A stretch of 64,000 nt of DNA from a virus. Location: positions 1 through 64,000 of IMG/VR virus record IMGVR_UViG_3300024346_003797; one strand, given 5' to 3'. The translations under genes and the position numbers were made by a program. This document shows, piece after piece, positions 14,840 through 25,700 of this stretch. The first letter of the stretch is position 1. Every line of letters begins with the position of its first letter. The notes under the pieces were generated by a model. It ran no database searches. It saw only the letters and a list, made by a program, of their open reading frames with translations, and was not told where the DNA came from.

Positions 14840-16114
14840 ATGGCATCACAAGCTCAACTAGACGCTGATATTGCATCAACCCAAGCTGAAATAGCATCAT
14901 TAGAACTTCAGCTGGATGCGGCTGCAGGATCACCTAATCCAGACCCTGCGGTAATCGCTAATTTAGAAAGAAGTTTATCTTTTGCACAGACTTCTCTGAC
15001 TAGCTTACAATCACAACTATCTAATTTAACAGTAGCCGCTAATGATCCAAATACTAACGTTGGTAACGACACCGAACAACTATCACGTGGACAATTAACT
15101 GTTGATCCAAATACAGATCCAAATACTAATCTAGGTAGTGAAACAATACAGAATCCTGCACCGGCAACTATTAATGTAGACGATGCAATTGAAAAAGCTA
15201 GACTGGAAGCTGAGGCAATAAATGGTGAAATAATTCCTCGTACTGAACAAGATATTATTGGTGCATATGGTGGAATGAAGGGTTTACAAGGATCCGTTGA
15301 TAATGCCAGAGCACGACAGATTACACAAGATGCAGAAAATGCAAAAACACAAGGTGATTGGCGTGTACGATTAAGTTTAGCACCAAGTGCAAGCTACTTA
15401 TATAAAGCCGCTAATCCAGGTATATTAAAATACTTACAAAAAACAGATGGTGTTATATTCCCATATGTCCCGCAAATACAAGTTACTTATGCGGCTCATT
15501 ATGATGCGTCCGAGTTAACACATAGTAACTATAAAATATTTCAGTATAAAAATAGTAGTATAGACCAAATTAGTATTACTTGTGATTTCACTGCACAAGA
15601 CAATGAAGAGGCTAACTATCTTTTAGCAGTAATACATTTCTTTAGGTCAGTTACTAAAATGTTTTATGGACAAGATGATATACCTAAAGCAGGTACACCT
15701 CCACCATTATGTTATCTAAGTGGTTTAGGTGGTTTTCAATTTGATAGACACCCGTTAGTAATATCATCATTTAATTATAGCTTACCCAATGATGTAGACT
15801 ATATACGTGCGGGTAGCCCAACATTACAACCAGGGGTTGACTCAAGTGCATATAATGGTAGTACTGGTGCAGATGCTACAGTTGGTAGTGTTCGTTTAGG
15901 AAGATTGAATCCAGGTGCAACTGAAAATGCACCACAGTTCACAAAAGCAACAAACACGCAACCTACGTATGTACCAACTAAGATATCAATATCACTTGTT
16001 GCATATCCTATCGTTACAAGAAGTGATATTAGTAATAAGTTTAGTTTAGCAGATTATGCTACTGGTGCATTATTACAAGGTAGTAAAAACCCTAGCGGTG
16101 GAGGAATTTGGTAA
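14840..16114 (+). CDS. Baseplate tail-tube cap/junction protein, gp48/gp54-like
   Basis: The protein has 424 residues. An N-terminal coiled coil (about 1-65) and a low-complexity Asn/Asp/Thr stretch precede the conserved part from about residue 175. Recognisable text includes FFRSVTKMFYGQD, then SGLGGFQFDRHPLVISSFNY and SLPNDVDYI, and PTKISISLVAYPIVTRSDISN near the end, the pattern of the T4 gp48/gp54 proteins that cap the baseplate and start the tube. I cannot decide between 48 and 54. T4 order (54 and 48 near 53, 5, 25, 6) supports the role. Its stop overlaps the gp53 start by one base. Confidence 0.7.
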   Translation: MASQAQLDADIASTQAEIASLELQLDAAAGSPNPDPAVIANLERSLSFAQTSLTSLQSQLSNLTVAANDPNTNVGNDTEQLSRGQLTVDPNTDPNTNLGSETIQNPAPATINVDDAIEKARLEAEAINGEIIPRTEQDIIGAYGGMKGLQGSVDNARARQITQDAENAKTQGDWRVRLSLAPSASYLYKAANPGILKYLQKTDGVIFPYVPQIQVTYAAHYDASELTHSNYKIFQYKNSSIDQISITCDFTAQDNEEANYLLAVIHFFRSVTKMFYGQDDIPKAGTPPPLCYLSGLGGFQFDRHPLVISSFNYSLPNDVDYIRAGSPTLQPGVDSSAYNGSTGADATVGSVRLGRLNPGATENAPQFTKATNTQPTYVPTKISISLVAYPIVTRSDISNKFSLADYATGALLQGSKNPSGGGIW

Positions 16115-16425
16115 TGGCAGATAATACAATGTACCCGGCAACAAGTCCATACTATAGTACAGATATAGTTAATGGCAAGTTTTTAGATGTGATGATAGAT
16201 AGACCTATCATTAAACAACCGTCGGATATCTATTGGGAAATTACTATGGTGTATGAATATCGTCCTGATTTGCTAGCATATGACTTATATGCAGACAGTA
16301 GATTGTGGTGGGTGTTTGCTAGTAGAAATCCAAATAGATTAAAAGATCCGTATTTTGATTTTGTAACGGGTGTGGGTATATACTTACCTAAGGCGCCTTT
16401 ATTAAAACAGTTATTGGGACTATAA
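16114..16425 (+). CDS. 53: Baseplate wedge protein gp53
   Basis: The ATG at 16114, after GGAGG and overlapping the preceding stop (TAATG), gives 103 residues. The core YEYRPDLLAYDLYADSRLWW followed by VFASRNPN is diagnostic for gp53, which clamps wedges around the hub. T4 gp53 has 196 residues; marine homologues are shorter, as here. Confidence 0.9.
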   Translation: MADNTMYPATSPYYSTDIVNGKFLDVMIDRPIIKQPSDIYWEITMVYEYRPDLLAYDLYADSRLWWVFASRNPNRLKDPYFDFVTGVGIYLPKAPLLKQLLGL

Positions 16426-18981
16426 ATGGCAAATTCGAATAATCTCACTGGTGATGCGGATAGTGATAACGGGTACAACAAAGAAGAAATAGCTAAACTC
16501 GCCTCAATAAAAAATGATATCTCACCTAACAATGAAATGGAAACGCTTAACGAAGGTTATGCGGGCACTACTACGGCGGGACAAGCAGGCAAAGGATCAG
16601 CAAATAAGGTACAGTCAAATGAGATTGCTGCCGGCCCTAAACCAGGACAAAGACCACAAAACCCATTAGCATCTTTTTCAAGTTACACATATCAAATTAC
16701 ATTGTACATGATAACACCAGATGCATACGATGCCTTTATTCAATCCGGTAGAGCTAATATTAATGCTATTAATAATGCCGCTAACCCACAAGTAGCTACT
16801 GCACTCGCAGAAGGAAATTCAGGTGCATACATCATAGCGCAAAGCGGTGGCATAAACAATAAGACAAGTAAAAGAGCATTTGACCTCGATTTTTATATAG
16901 ATGATTTAAAAATTACCACAGCTATTAATGGCAAGTCAACCACCACTGCATCTAATGATACTAAGATGACATTTAATATTTACGAACCATATGGCTTTTC
17001 GTTTATATCAAAAATTACAAGGGCGGCACAGTTATTAAAATCAACTAGTAAGATTAAAGATTTTAGAGATTTGTCTAATGCTACAAAACAGTTTTTTGTA
17101 TTAGGAATTAGATTTCAAGGCTACGATCAAGCTGGTAAAGAAATATCAGCATCTACCTCTACTAATTTAAACAAGTTTGACATGACTGGTGATTCTGGAG
17201 GTGTCTTTGAACGTTTCTTTGATATAATGATTACTAGTATGAAGTTTAAGATTGATGGGAAGACGACAGTATATAATATTACTGCCGCACCTATTGCCCC
17301 TAAAGTAGGATTTGGTGTTAAGTATGGTAGGGTAGATAATGGTGCACGACTAGAAGGCAGCACTGTACATGATGCATTAACTGGAACTAGGGGTTTGTTG
17401 ACAACACTAAATGAACAGCAGGTTGCAATATCAAAAAAATTAGGTACAGGTAGTATTCCAAATGTATATAAACTTGAATTTTTAGGAAATGCAGAGACAA
17501 CTATCGGTAAAGCTTCAATTGTAAGTATAGCTGATTTAGATAAATCAAAATATCCAATGAGTGCCGCAGCCAATATTGGTCAGGTGAATGAATCCGTATC
17601 AGTTAAAACAGTACCAAATAGTAACAGAAGAACTATTACATTTACCAATGATGTATCTATTATGCAGGCAGTAAGTTCTATTGTATCACAGAGTAGTTAT
17701 TTGGAAGACGCATTGAATGTTATTATTAAATCAGAGACACAACCTGATCCTTCTCCTAACTCGCAGGGTGAAATAAAAGATCCAACTCCTGAAAGTATTA
17801 AATGGTATAATTTAGGGTCAAGAGTTAAAGTATTAGGGTTCGACACAGTAGTAAAAGATTTTGCATATGAAATAACTTACATCATACAGCCTTATGAAAC
17901 TCCAGCAGTTACTAGTCCATATGCAGGTAAAACAACTAAGTATTATGGCGCACATAAAAGATATGAATATTGGTTTACAGGTAAAAACTCTGAGATAATT
18001 CAATACGAACAAAAATTAGACAATGCATATTTTACTGTAGCATTAAATCCTACTGGTACTGACGCTAGTACCGGCGGTGGAACAAATACTCCAACCTTTC
18101 CGAACAAACGACAAAATGAAGATAGAACTGGTAAGTTAGATGTGGGTAAAGAAGCACAAAACTCTTACCTAACAAGTTTATACGATCCAGGAGCATATGC
18201 ATCTGCAAAGGTAACTATATTAGGAGATCCAGATTACTTGATGCAAGAAAGTCCGGGATCTGTTAACAGTGTATATCGTCAATTTTATGGTAGAGGATTT
18301 ACTATAAACCCTAATGGTGGACAAGTGTTTATTGAGATAGATTTTAAAGAAGCTATAGATTATAACAATGATGATGGTTTATTATCTATCAACGAGTCCA
18401 TACTGTTTTGGAAATATCCTAAAGAAATATCTTCTGCTGTTAAAGGCGTTAGTTATATGGTAACAACCGTTGATAGTATTTTTTCTAAAGGTAAGTTTAC
18501 GCAAGAGTTACAATGTATTATAAACACCTTTCCTGATATATCAACTAAAAACACCGCAGCCGCAGCAGGCAGACCAATCGCAACCTCTACTAGATTTGAA
18601 AACACTTCAACTCAAGCCGCCGCCGAAACTAATAGATTAGTTAATGCGGGTAATAGATATGCTTATGCACCGAATCAATCTAATGCTGAAACTGCTAGAT
18701 TGGCAAGATTAAATGTTCGAACAGGTGGGTCACAAACAGGCTCAAGTGGAGCGGCAAATACAGGAGAGAACTCATCTGGTAACACTGGATATCTTAAAGA
18801 TAATCCTCCTAATACGGAAAACCCATCGATGGGTAATGAGGCTGCTAAGTACAATACAAATCAATCATCTAATGCAGCCTCAGAACCTGATGATGAGAAT
18901 GTTGTAAATCCTAAACAACAACCTGCAAATCAAGGTGGTAGAGATGAACCAGTACAAGGAAGACCAAGGGGCGGAGCATAA
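16426..18981 (+). CDS. Large baseplate hub protein, gp27-like candidate
   Basis: The protein has 851 residues and starts directly after the gp53 stop. Residues about 75-300 and 450-720 hold beta-rich domains (for example SFSSYTYQITLYMITPDAYD and GSRVKVLGFDTVVKDFAYEI). The C-terminal 130 residues are low-complexity Asn/Thr/Ala/Gln. Its place immediately before the gp5-like spike matches the hub ring gp27, and the size and two-domain beta layout are compatible, but I do not see a decisive gp27 motif. In T4 genes 5 and 27 are not adjacent. It is a virion structural protein with high confidence; the gp27 identity is an inference. Confidence 0.5.
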   Translation: MANSNNLTGDADSDNGYNKEEIAKLASIKNDISPNNEMETLNEGYAGTTTAGQAGKGSANKVQSNEIAAGPKPGQRPQNPLASFSSYTYQITLYMITPDAYDAFIQSGRANINAINNAANPQVATALAEGNSGAYIIAQSGGINNKTSKRAFDLDFYIDDLKITTAINGKSTTTASNDTKMTFNIYEPYGFSFISKITRAAQLLKSTSKIKDFRDLSNATKQFFVLGIRFQGYDQAGKEISASTSTNLNKFDMTGDSGGVFERFFDIMITSMKFKIDGKTTVYNITAAPIAPKVGFGVKYGRVDNGARLEGSTVHDALTGTRGLLTTLNEQQVAISKKLGTGSIPNVYKLEFLGNAETTIGKASIVSIADLDKSKYPMSAAANIGQVNESVSVKTVPNSNRRTITFTNDVSIMQAVSSIVSQSSYLEDALNVIIKSETQPDPSPNSQGEIKDPTPESIKWYNLGSRVKVLGFDTVVKDFAYEITYIIQPYETPAVTSPYAGKTTKYYGAHKRYEYWFTGKNSEIIQYEQKLDNAYFTVALNPTGTDASTGGGTNTPTFPNKRQNEDRTGKLDVGKEAQNSYLTSLYDPGAYASAKVTILGDPDYLMQESPGSVNSVYRQFYGRGFTINPNGGQVFIEIDFKEAIDYNNDDGLLSINESILFWKYPKEISSAVKGVSYMVTTVDSIFSKGKFTQELQCIINTFPDISTKNTAAAAGRPIATSTRFENTSTQAAAETNRLVNAGNRYAYAPNQSNAETARLARLNVRTGGSQTGSSGAANTGENSSGNTGYLKDNPPNTENPSMGNEAAKYNTNQSSNAASEPDDENVVNPKQQPANQGGRDEPVQGRPRGGA

Positions 18982-18984
18982 CAT

Positions 18985-21900
18985 ATGGCATATGATGAAA
19001 TAAAACCCAGGGGTAGTACTAAAGCAAGTAGACCTGATGCAGGTGGCGCAGTATTACGTAGTGTACCTCTTTTTGGTATTGTTAAAGACAATATCGATCC
19101 AATACGTTCAGGTCGATTACAGGTATATATCAGTGATTTAGGTGGATTAGACCCTGACGATAGCAATAATTGGGTAACAGTTAGTTATATGACTCCATTC
19201 TATGGGGTAACTACACCATCAAGTGCAAATACAGGTTGGGGAGAATATATAAAGAATCCCAACAGTTATGGTATGTGGAATAGTCAACCTGATTTGGGTA
19301 CTACAGTTATATGCATATTCATTAACGGTGATCCTAATTATGGATTTTGGATAGGATGTGTTCCTCAACCTGAAGCATTACACATGGTACCTGCAATTGG
19401 TGGCACTGACAATATTGTTGCAAACGCAGGTGAAGCAAGAGGACTAGGTGGTGCAGTACGTTTACCAGTAGTTAATATTAATACTAACAATGAGGGAATT
19501 GCAAATAGTAATAAATTTTTATCTGATGCCAAACCTGTACATAGTTATGTTGCTAGTATACTAGCACAACAGGGTTTAATTAGAGATCCTATTAGGGGAG
19601 TTATTGGATCAAGCGCACAACGTGAAGCACCAAGTCGTGTTGGTTGGGGAGTAAGCACACCAGGCAGACCTATATATGAAGGTGGTTTTACTGATGAAAC
19701 TATTGCTGATGCCGCTAGCGGGACTGGCAAAACTGCTGGATTAAAAGTTATTGCACGTAGAGCCGGTCACACACTAGTAATGGATGACGGAGACATATTA
19801 GGTCGAGACCAATTAGTAAGAATACGTAGTAGTTTAGGACATCAAATATTAATGAGTGATGATGGACAAACACTATTCATCATTCACGCTAATGGGCAAA
19901 GTTATATTGAGTTAGGAAAAGAAGGTACAATTGACATGTACTCTACTAACTCATTCAATGTAAGAACGCAAGGTGATTTAAACTTACATGCAGATAATAA
20001 CATTAATATCAATGCAGGCAAACAATTAAACATCAGTGCAGAAACAATTGCAATTAGTAGTGAAAAAGAAACTATACAAAAAGTTGGAACAGATTTTAGT
20101 TTGTATGCTTCTGGTAAATATACAACCAAAGTAGATGGTAAGATGAGTTTTGCTAGTAGTTCAGATGCATCTTTTTATAGTGATTCCATTACATACTTCA
20201 ATGGTAGTAAGATTAATTTAAATACAGGATCATCTAGTCTTGTACCACAAGAAGTTAAACCATTGCCTGTAGTAGCACATACTGATACATTGAATGATGC
20301 TACTAAAGGTTGGGCGGCTGCACCTGGTAAGTTATTAAGTATTGTAAGTAGAGCACCTGCTCACGCACCGTGGGCTAGCGCAAATCAAGGTGTAGATGTT
20401 AAAGTTAATAACAATGCTAGTTCTGCATTACCTTCAGCACCTTCACCGGCAGTAGCTGCCGCAAATGCAAGTGCAGGAGAAGGTCCAACCACAGCACCTG
20501 TATCTGTTGCAGTTGCCTCTACTGTACCACCAACAGCGGCAATAAGCACGGCACTTGATAAAAATACAACCAGTACAATGGTTGGTCAAATATCAACCTT
20601 GGCAGCAACTGGTCCCGCAGCCTCCGCAGTTAAACTAGGAGCAGGAGTAGTAGACACTGCAACAGGCAAAGTAGCCTGCATTGGAGCAATGGCACAAAGC
20701 CCAGAACAAATGGAACAAGCAGGAATACTTAAGCCGGGCTCGGCAGCATTGATTGCTAAGTTAGTTGCTGATGGTAAAACAGTAGAAGAAGCAATGACCT
20801 CAAACTTGTTTACAGGTATGCCCGGAGCAGAAAATCTCAAAACATATATTAGTAACATAAGTGCTCAATGTGCGGCGCAAGTTAATACATTCCAAAAAGC
20901 ACAAACTGCATTAACACAAAATGGACTGATTACTGGTAATGAAGCAGGTACTCAAATTGCCGGTCTAGTTATGTCAGCGTCAACTGCTGGTATATCAGAT
21001 ACAGTTAACTTTGTTAAAAATGCCGCTAATTCTGCAATAGGAGCAGTAACAGGAGCAGTGTCAAATATCGCAGGAGCCGCTACAGGAGCATTAAACAATG
21101 TGTTAGGATCGGCTAGTAGTTTAGTGTCAGCAGGTAATTTTGCTGGTAACTTATCTAGTACAGTTACAGGTGGACTAAGTAGTATCGCAGGCTCGTTAGG
21201 TGGCATGGCTAAAGGAGCTGTAGCTGGTATAGCAGGATTATTAGATAGTGCTAAAGGTGTAGCAGGCAGTGCATTCAGTGCAATTACAGGAGCATTCCCA
21301 ACATTACAGGCTGGTGTACCACAAAATATCAAAGACATAACAGAAAAAGCACAAGCGACAGCACAAGCACCGTCATCCAATCCATTGTCAGGTGCATTAA
21401 ATGCAGTAACAGGCGCAATAGCAGGAGTTACAGGTGCAGCTACAGGATTATTAAAAAATACATTAGGCGTAACTGCAAATCTATCTACTGGATTAGGCGC
21501 GTTACCGGGAGGAGCTGGAGTAGTTGCTTCTGTGGTTAATAATGCTGTGGGAGCTGTTAATACTATACCCGGAGTTAGTGCAGTAACAGGATTAATTGGA
21601 CAAGCAACATCAATAACAAATGGTATATCTAGTTTAGCAGTTAATCCATTAGCGTCATCTAATATATTAAACGCAGCCTCAGGAGCAGCCGGAGCATTGA
21701 CAAAAGGTCTAGACGACTTAAAGAGTGGTAAATTATCACTATCATCATTAGCTAGTGCAGGATTACCAGCTGGTGCAGCCGCACAATTAAATGCCGCTAT
21801 TAGCTCAATGAGTTCAGGTGGCGCAGTACAAATCAAATTACCAACAGTAGCTATTAATACTACCGATAGAAGTGAATTAACATCACAAGTTACTAATATA

Positions 21901-22224
21901 TTGGGCAACTCAAAAATACCAGCACCAAACTTTGCAGGTGTTAGTGAAGATGCATATAAGGCTGGATTATCTAAAATAGATGCAAAAAAAGAAAAGTATA
22001 AAGAAATTGATGCAAAATTAGAGGCTTTAAACGAGGAAGCTAAAACAGTTAGAGCACAATATAATGCATCTGCTGAAACATACGAAAATGCAAATAACAA
22101 CTTACCTGCAGGTGACCCGTCAGTCAGGGCAATATACGAAACAACACAACAATATAGAACACAGTTACTAGCACTTCAGAAAAAAGGATATGACCTGCTG
22201 AATGAGCGAGACAACATAGTATAA
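18985..22224 (+). CDS. 5: gp5-like baseplate spike without lysozyme, with Ala/Gly-rich C-terminal region
   Basis: The protein has 1079 residues. Residues about 25-140 form the gp5-type OB domain (IVKDNIDPIRSGRLQVYISD, GTTVICIFINGDPNYGFWIG). Residues about 250-430 have the VgrG/gp5 beta-helix pattern (GHTLVMDDG, GHQILMSDDGQTLFI, then INAGKQLNISAETIAISSEK). No lysozyme domain lies between them, unlike T4 gp5. Residues about 460-980 are very rich in Ala, Gly, Ser and Val with recurring GAVTGAVSNIAGAATGAL-like text, and the last 90 are a charged coiled coil. It probably forms the membrane-piercing needle. The function of the long tail is unknown. Confidence 0.85.
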   Translation: MAYDEIKPRGSTKASRPDAGGAVLRSVPLFGIVKDNIDPIRSGRLQVYISDLGGLDPDDSNNWVTVSYMTPFYGVTTPSSANTGWGEYIKNPNSYGMWNSQPDLGTTVICIFINGDPNYGFWIGCVPQPEALHMVPAIGGTDNIVANAGEARGLGGAVRLPVVNINTNNEGIANSNKFLSDAKPVHSYVASILAQQGLIRDPIRGVIGSSAQREAPSRVGWGVSTPGRPIYEGGFTDETIADAASGTGKTAGLKVIARRAGHTLVMDDGDILGRDQLVRIRSSLGHQILMSDDGQTLFIIHANGQSYIELGKEGTIDMYSTNSFNVRTQGDLNLHADNNININAGKQLNISAETIAISSEKETIQKVGTDFSLYASGKYTTKVDGKMSFASSSDASFYSDSITYFNGSKINLNTGSSSLVPQEVKPLPVVAHTDTLNDATKGWAAAPGKLLSIVSRAPAHAPWASANQGVDVKVNNNASSALPSAPSPAVAAANASAGEGPTTAPVSVAVASTVPPTAAISTALDKNTTSTMVGQISTLAATGPAASAVKLGAGVVDTATGKVACIGAMAQSPEQMEQAGILKPGSAALIAKLVADGKTVEEAMTSNLFTGMPGAENLKTYISNISAQCAAQVNTFQKAQTALTQNGLITGNEAGTQIAGLVMSASTAGISDTVNFVKNAANSAIGAVTGAVSNIAGAATGALNNVLGSASSLVSAGNFAGNLSSTVTGGLSSIAGSLGGMAKGAVAGIAGLLDSAKGVAGSAFSAITGAFPTLQAGVPQNIKDITEKAQATAQAPSSNPLSGALNAVTGAIAGVTGAATGLLKNTLGVTANLSTGLGALPGGAGVVASVVNNAVGAVNTIPGVSAVTGLIGQATSITNGISSLAVNPLASSNILNAASGAAGALTKGLDDLKSGKLSLSSLASAGLPAGAAAQLNAAISSMSSGGAVQIKLPTVAINTTDRSELTSQVTNILGNSKIPAPNFAGVSEDAYKAGLSKIDAKKEKYKEIDAKLEALNEEAKTVRAQYNASAETYENANNNLPAGDPSVRAIYETTQQYRTQLLALQKKGYDLLNERDNIV

Positions 22225-22227
22225 ATA
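22220..22227 (+). promoter_or_regulatory. Perfect T4 late promoter TATAAATA before gp25
   Basis: TATAAATA matches the T4 consensus at all eight positions and lies 17 bases before the gp25 ATG at 22245. It overlaps the stop codon of the spike gene (22222-22224). Confidence 0.75.
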
Positions 22228-22244
22228 CGATATAGGATAACAAC

Positions 22245-22694
22245 ATGCCAGCATACATCGGATTCAGTACAATTAACGCTAACAAGCCGCGTTCTACTAA
22301 TTTACCTGCAGGTATTGCGGGTGGTGTTGGATCAATACCACAACCAGTTACTCCTGGTAAAAAGTTTAAGTTAGTAGACCAACAATTAGTGATACAAGAT
22401 TTTATTAATGCGTTGAATATTCAGCAAGGACAGAAAGTTGGAAATCCCGGATACGGAACCACATTGTGGAGCTTTGTATTTGAACCCAATACATTTGATG
22501 TACAAAATAAACTAGAAACTGAACTTAGACGAGTTGCCAATCAAGACCCAAGACTTATCGTTAATACGGTTAGTGCATATCCCCAAGAAAATGGTATATT
22601 GATTGAAATGGAACTAGCTATAGCACCCTTTAATAATGCACAATTATTAAGCGTTTTCTTTAATAACACAACCGGCACAGCAGTTATTCAGTAA
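22245..22694 (+). CDS. 25: Baseplate wedge protein gp25
   Basis: This 149-residue protein belongs to the GPW/gp25 family that nucleates sheath assembly at the baseplate. The core GNPGYGTTLWSFVFEPNTFD and the following ELRRVANQDPRLIV are characteristic. Ribosome site AGGATAA precedes the ATG. The order gp25-gp6 follows the usual contractile tail layout. Confidence 0.95.
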   Translation: MPAYIGFSTINANKPRSTNLPAGIAGGVGSIPQPVTPGKKFKLVDQQLVIQDFINALNIQQGQKVGNPGYGTTLWSFVFEPNTFDVQNKLETELRRVANQDPRLIVNTVSAYPQENGILIEMELAIAPFNNAQLLSVFFNNTTGTAVIQ

Positions 22695-22723
22695 TATCTT
22701 ACAAAAACGATGGTTCTAAGTAT

Positions 22724-22731
22724 GATAAATA
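22724..22731 (+). promoter_or_regulatory. T4-type late promoter motif (GATAAATA) before gp6
   Basis: GATAAATA lies 19 bases before the gp6 ATG at 22751 in a 56-base gap. Seven of eight positions match consensus. Confidence 0.6.
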
Positions 22732-22750
22732 CTTAAAAGAGAATACCACT

Positions 22751-25700
22751 ATGGCTACAAGTTCACGACAATCAGCACTATTCGGCGTTAACGACTGGAA
22801 GGCAATATACCAAACCTTCCGTGAAGCCGATTTCCGTTCATATGATTATGAAACATTACGTAAAAGTTTTATTGACTATTTGCGAGTTTACTACCCAGAA
22901 ACGTTTAATGATTATATCGAATCAAGTGAATTTATTGCGTTACTAGATGTTATGGCTTTTATGGGCCAAGGCCTAGCTTTCCGTAGTGATTTAAATGCAC
23001 GTGAAAACTTTATTGACACGGCTGAACGTAGAGATAGCGTTGTTAAATTAGCTAATTTGGTTAGTTATACTCCTAAACGTAATATAGCTGGTCAGGGTTA
23101 TATCAAGGTAACAAGTATACAAACAAGTGAAAACATTACTGATTTAAATGGGTTCAATTTAAGCAATCAAACTGTATTATGGAATGATCCTGCAAATGTT
23201 AACTGGTTAGAACAGTTTAATACTATTATCAATGCAACATTAATTAACACACAACGTATCGGTCGTCCAGGAAATACTGCTCAACTGTTAGGAATAAAAA
23301 CTGATGAATACGCTATTAATATTCCTCCTGCTAATCTTCCAATAATACCGTTTACTGCAGTAGTAGACAATCAAACAATGAACTTTGAGTTGGTCAGTGC
23401 TACTAGTTTAAATGAAGATTATGTTTATGAAATTCCACCTGCACCTAGTGGCAGAATGAATATGTTATATCGCAATGATAAATTGGGATATGGCAGTCCA
23501 AACACAGGGTTCTTCTTTTATTTTAAACAAGGTAATTTGCAAAACTTTGATTTTAATTTAGCACAACAAATTGCTAATCAAGTTGTTGACATAGATATTC
23601 AAGGTATCAACAACACAGATACTTGGTTGTATCAGTTGAGTACTGATAACAGTTCTGCTGTTAATAGAACGTTATGGAATCAAGTAGAGAATGTTTATGC
23701 TGACGCATATTTACAAACTGAAAATAGTGTTCGCAGAATATTCTCAGTTGGTTCTAGATTTAACGACCAAGTTAGTTACGTTTTTGGTGATGGAGTATTT
23801 TCCGAGATTCCAGTTGGTTCATTTAGAGCATACGTTCGTGCAGGTAATGCATTAACATATACAATTGATCCAACTGAAATGCAAAATCTATCAGTTACAA
23901 TAAGTTATATTAGTAGAGTAGGACGAACAGAAACACTTACATTAGGATTAGAATTACAGACACCAGTGTCAACCGCACAGGCAAGAGAAACATTAGCAAA
24001 CATTAAACAACGTGCCCCTACTCGCTACTACACACAGAATAGAATGGTTAATGGTGAAGATTACAACAATTTCCCATATACATTATACAGTTCTATTATT
24101 AAAAGCAAAGCTATTAACCGTAGTTCTGTTGGCGTATCAAAAAACTTAGACTTGTTAGATCCAACCGGAAAATACTCCAGCACTAATAGTTTTGCAAATG
24201 ATGGTGGTATGTACCAAGATAGTACCAATGGTAATGTGTTATTAACTATTACTACCACAGGTGATATTATTACATTCTTAACAAATACATTAGCTGTATT
24301 ATTAGGATCTGAACCCGGAAGTCTAGTGGGTGATAACAGAGCAAGACAATATTACATTCAAAATTATACACGCTATCCAGTAAACACTGCATCAGGGGAC
24401 GGCACTGTTTATTGGGAAGACCAAACAGTTGATGCCAATAGCATCACTGGTTATTTCTTTAATATTAATGGTAGTGCAAACACTCCCATACCAGTAGGAA
24501 CATATTCTACATACAATATGAAATATGCAACCAAAGGTGCTATGATTAAATTTATTGCACCGAGTGGTTATTATTTTAATGAATCCAGCAGATTGGTTTC
24601 TGGTATTGCAGGACCATCTGACAGAAGTTATATATGGACTACTGTATTAAATGTTATAGGCGATGGGTACAACAATGGTGAAGGTGCATTTAGTAATGGT
24701 ACCGGACCTATAACGTTAAATGGTTATGTACCACAAGGTGCAATAGTTTCTACTATATTGCCTGCATTCGACAACTCACTACCTAATATAGTGTTACAGG
24801 AATGCAGAGTTAGAATGGAACTTAATCAGAGTTTTAGTTTAATATTTGACAATAGTTTAACCATCGCACAAGATCGATGGAGTATTGGTGCATACAATGC
24901 AAGTAACTATTTTGTTAACTTTGAAAGTGTAGGAAATAACCGTTATAGTGTAGCATATCGCTCGTTAGCATATTACTTTGGCAGTGTTGCTGATACTAGA
25001 TTTACATATGAAACTGGTAAGTTAGTATACGATCCGTTTAGTGGTAAAATATTACAAGATTATGTTAAAGTATTAGCTACCAATACTCAACCTGGAAGTA
25101 ACTATCCATTGGCAATGCCAGTTCCAGTAAGTATCATTGGTCAAACAGTTGAGAGTGATGGATATGTTAATGATTTTGAAGTAGAGGTATCAAGTATCGA
25201 TGTAAATGATAGAACCATTATTACTAATCCGGATTTCTTTACAGAGGTAACAGGATATGTTAATGGTAATACAAACATCGGGGTATATACATTCTTTGAA
25301 CTAGTACAAGATGCAATTAATCTATCACGTTATCAACTTATTGAATCAAGTTCGGTAGTTTATCAGTATGCAACTAAAACACAGGTTGAGGTAGTTAAGT
25401 ATGAATATCCAGAAGGACAGTTATTCTATGCGTATACAGATAATTTATTTTATACAACAATACAAGACCAAACAATAAACACACCATATTATATTGTAAC
25501 TGAACAACCTCAATATAGTATGAAGCCTGGGCGTCAAGGATTGCAGTTCCAATATCGCCATAATAGTAATAACACTACACGTATTGATCCTGCTACAACA
25601 AATATTATCGATTTATATGTAGTAACACAAGCTTATTATACTGCGTATCAAAATTGGTTACAAGATATTACTGATACAGTACCAATGCCAGATAAGCCCA

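Noticed and set aside
17127-17573. Minus-strand reading of 148 codons inside the hub gene
   Set aside because: Antisense to a well-supported structural gene, with no start signal.
20952-22100. Long minus-strand reading (382 codons) opposite the spike gene
   Set aside because: Its composition mirrors the Ala/Gly/Thr-rich codons of the plus-strand gp5-like protein; it has no ribosome site and no family match.
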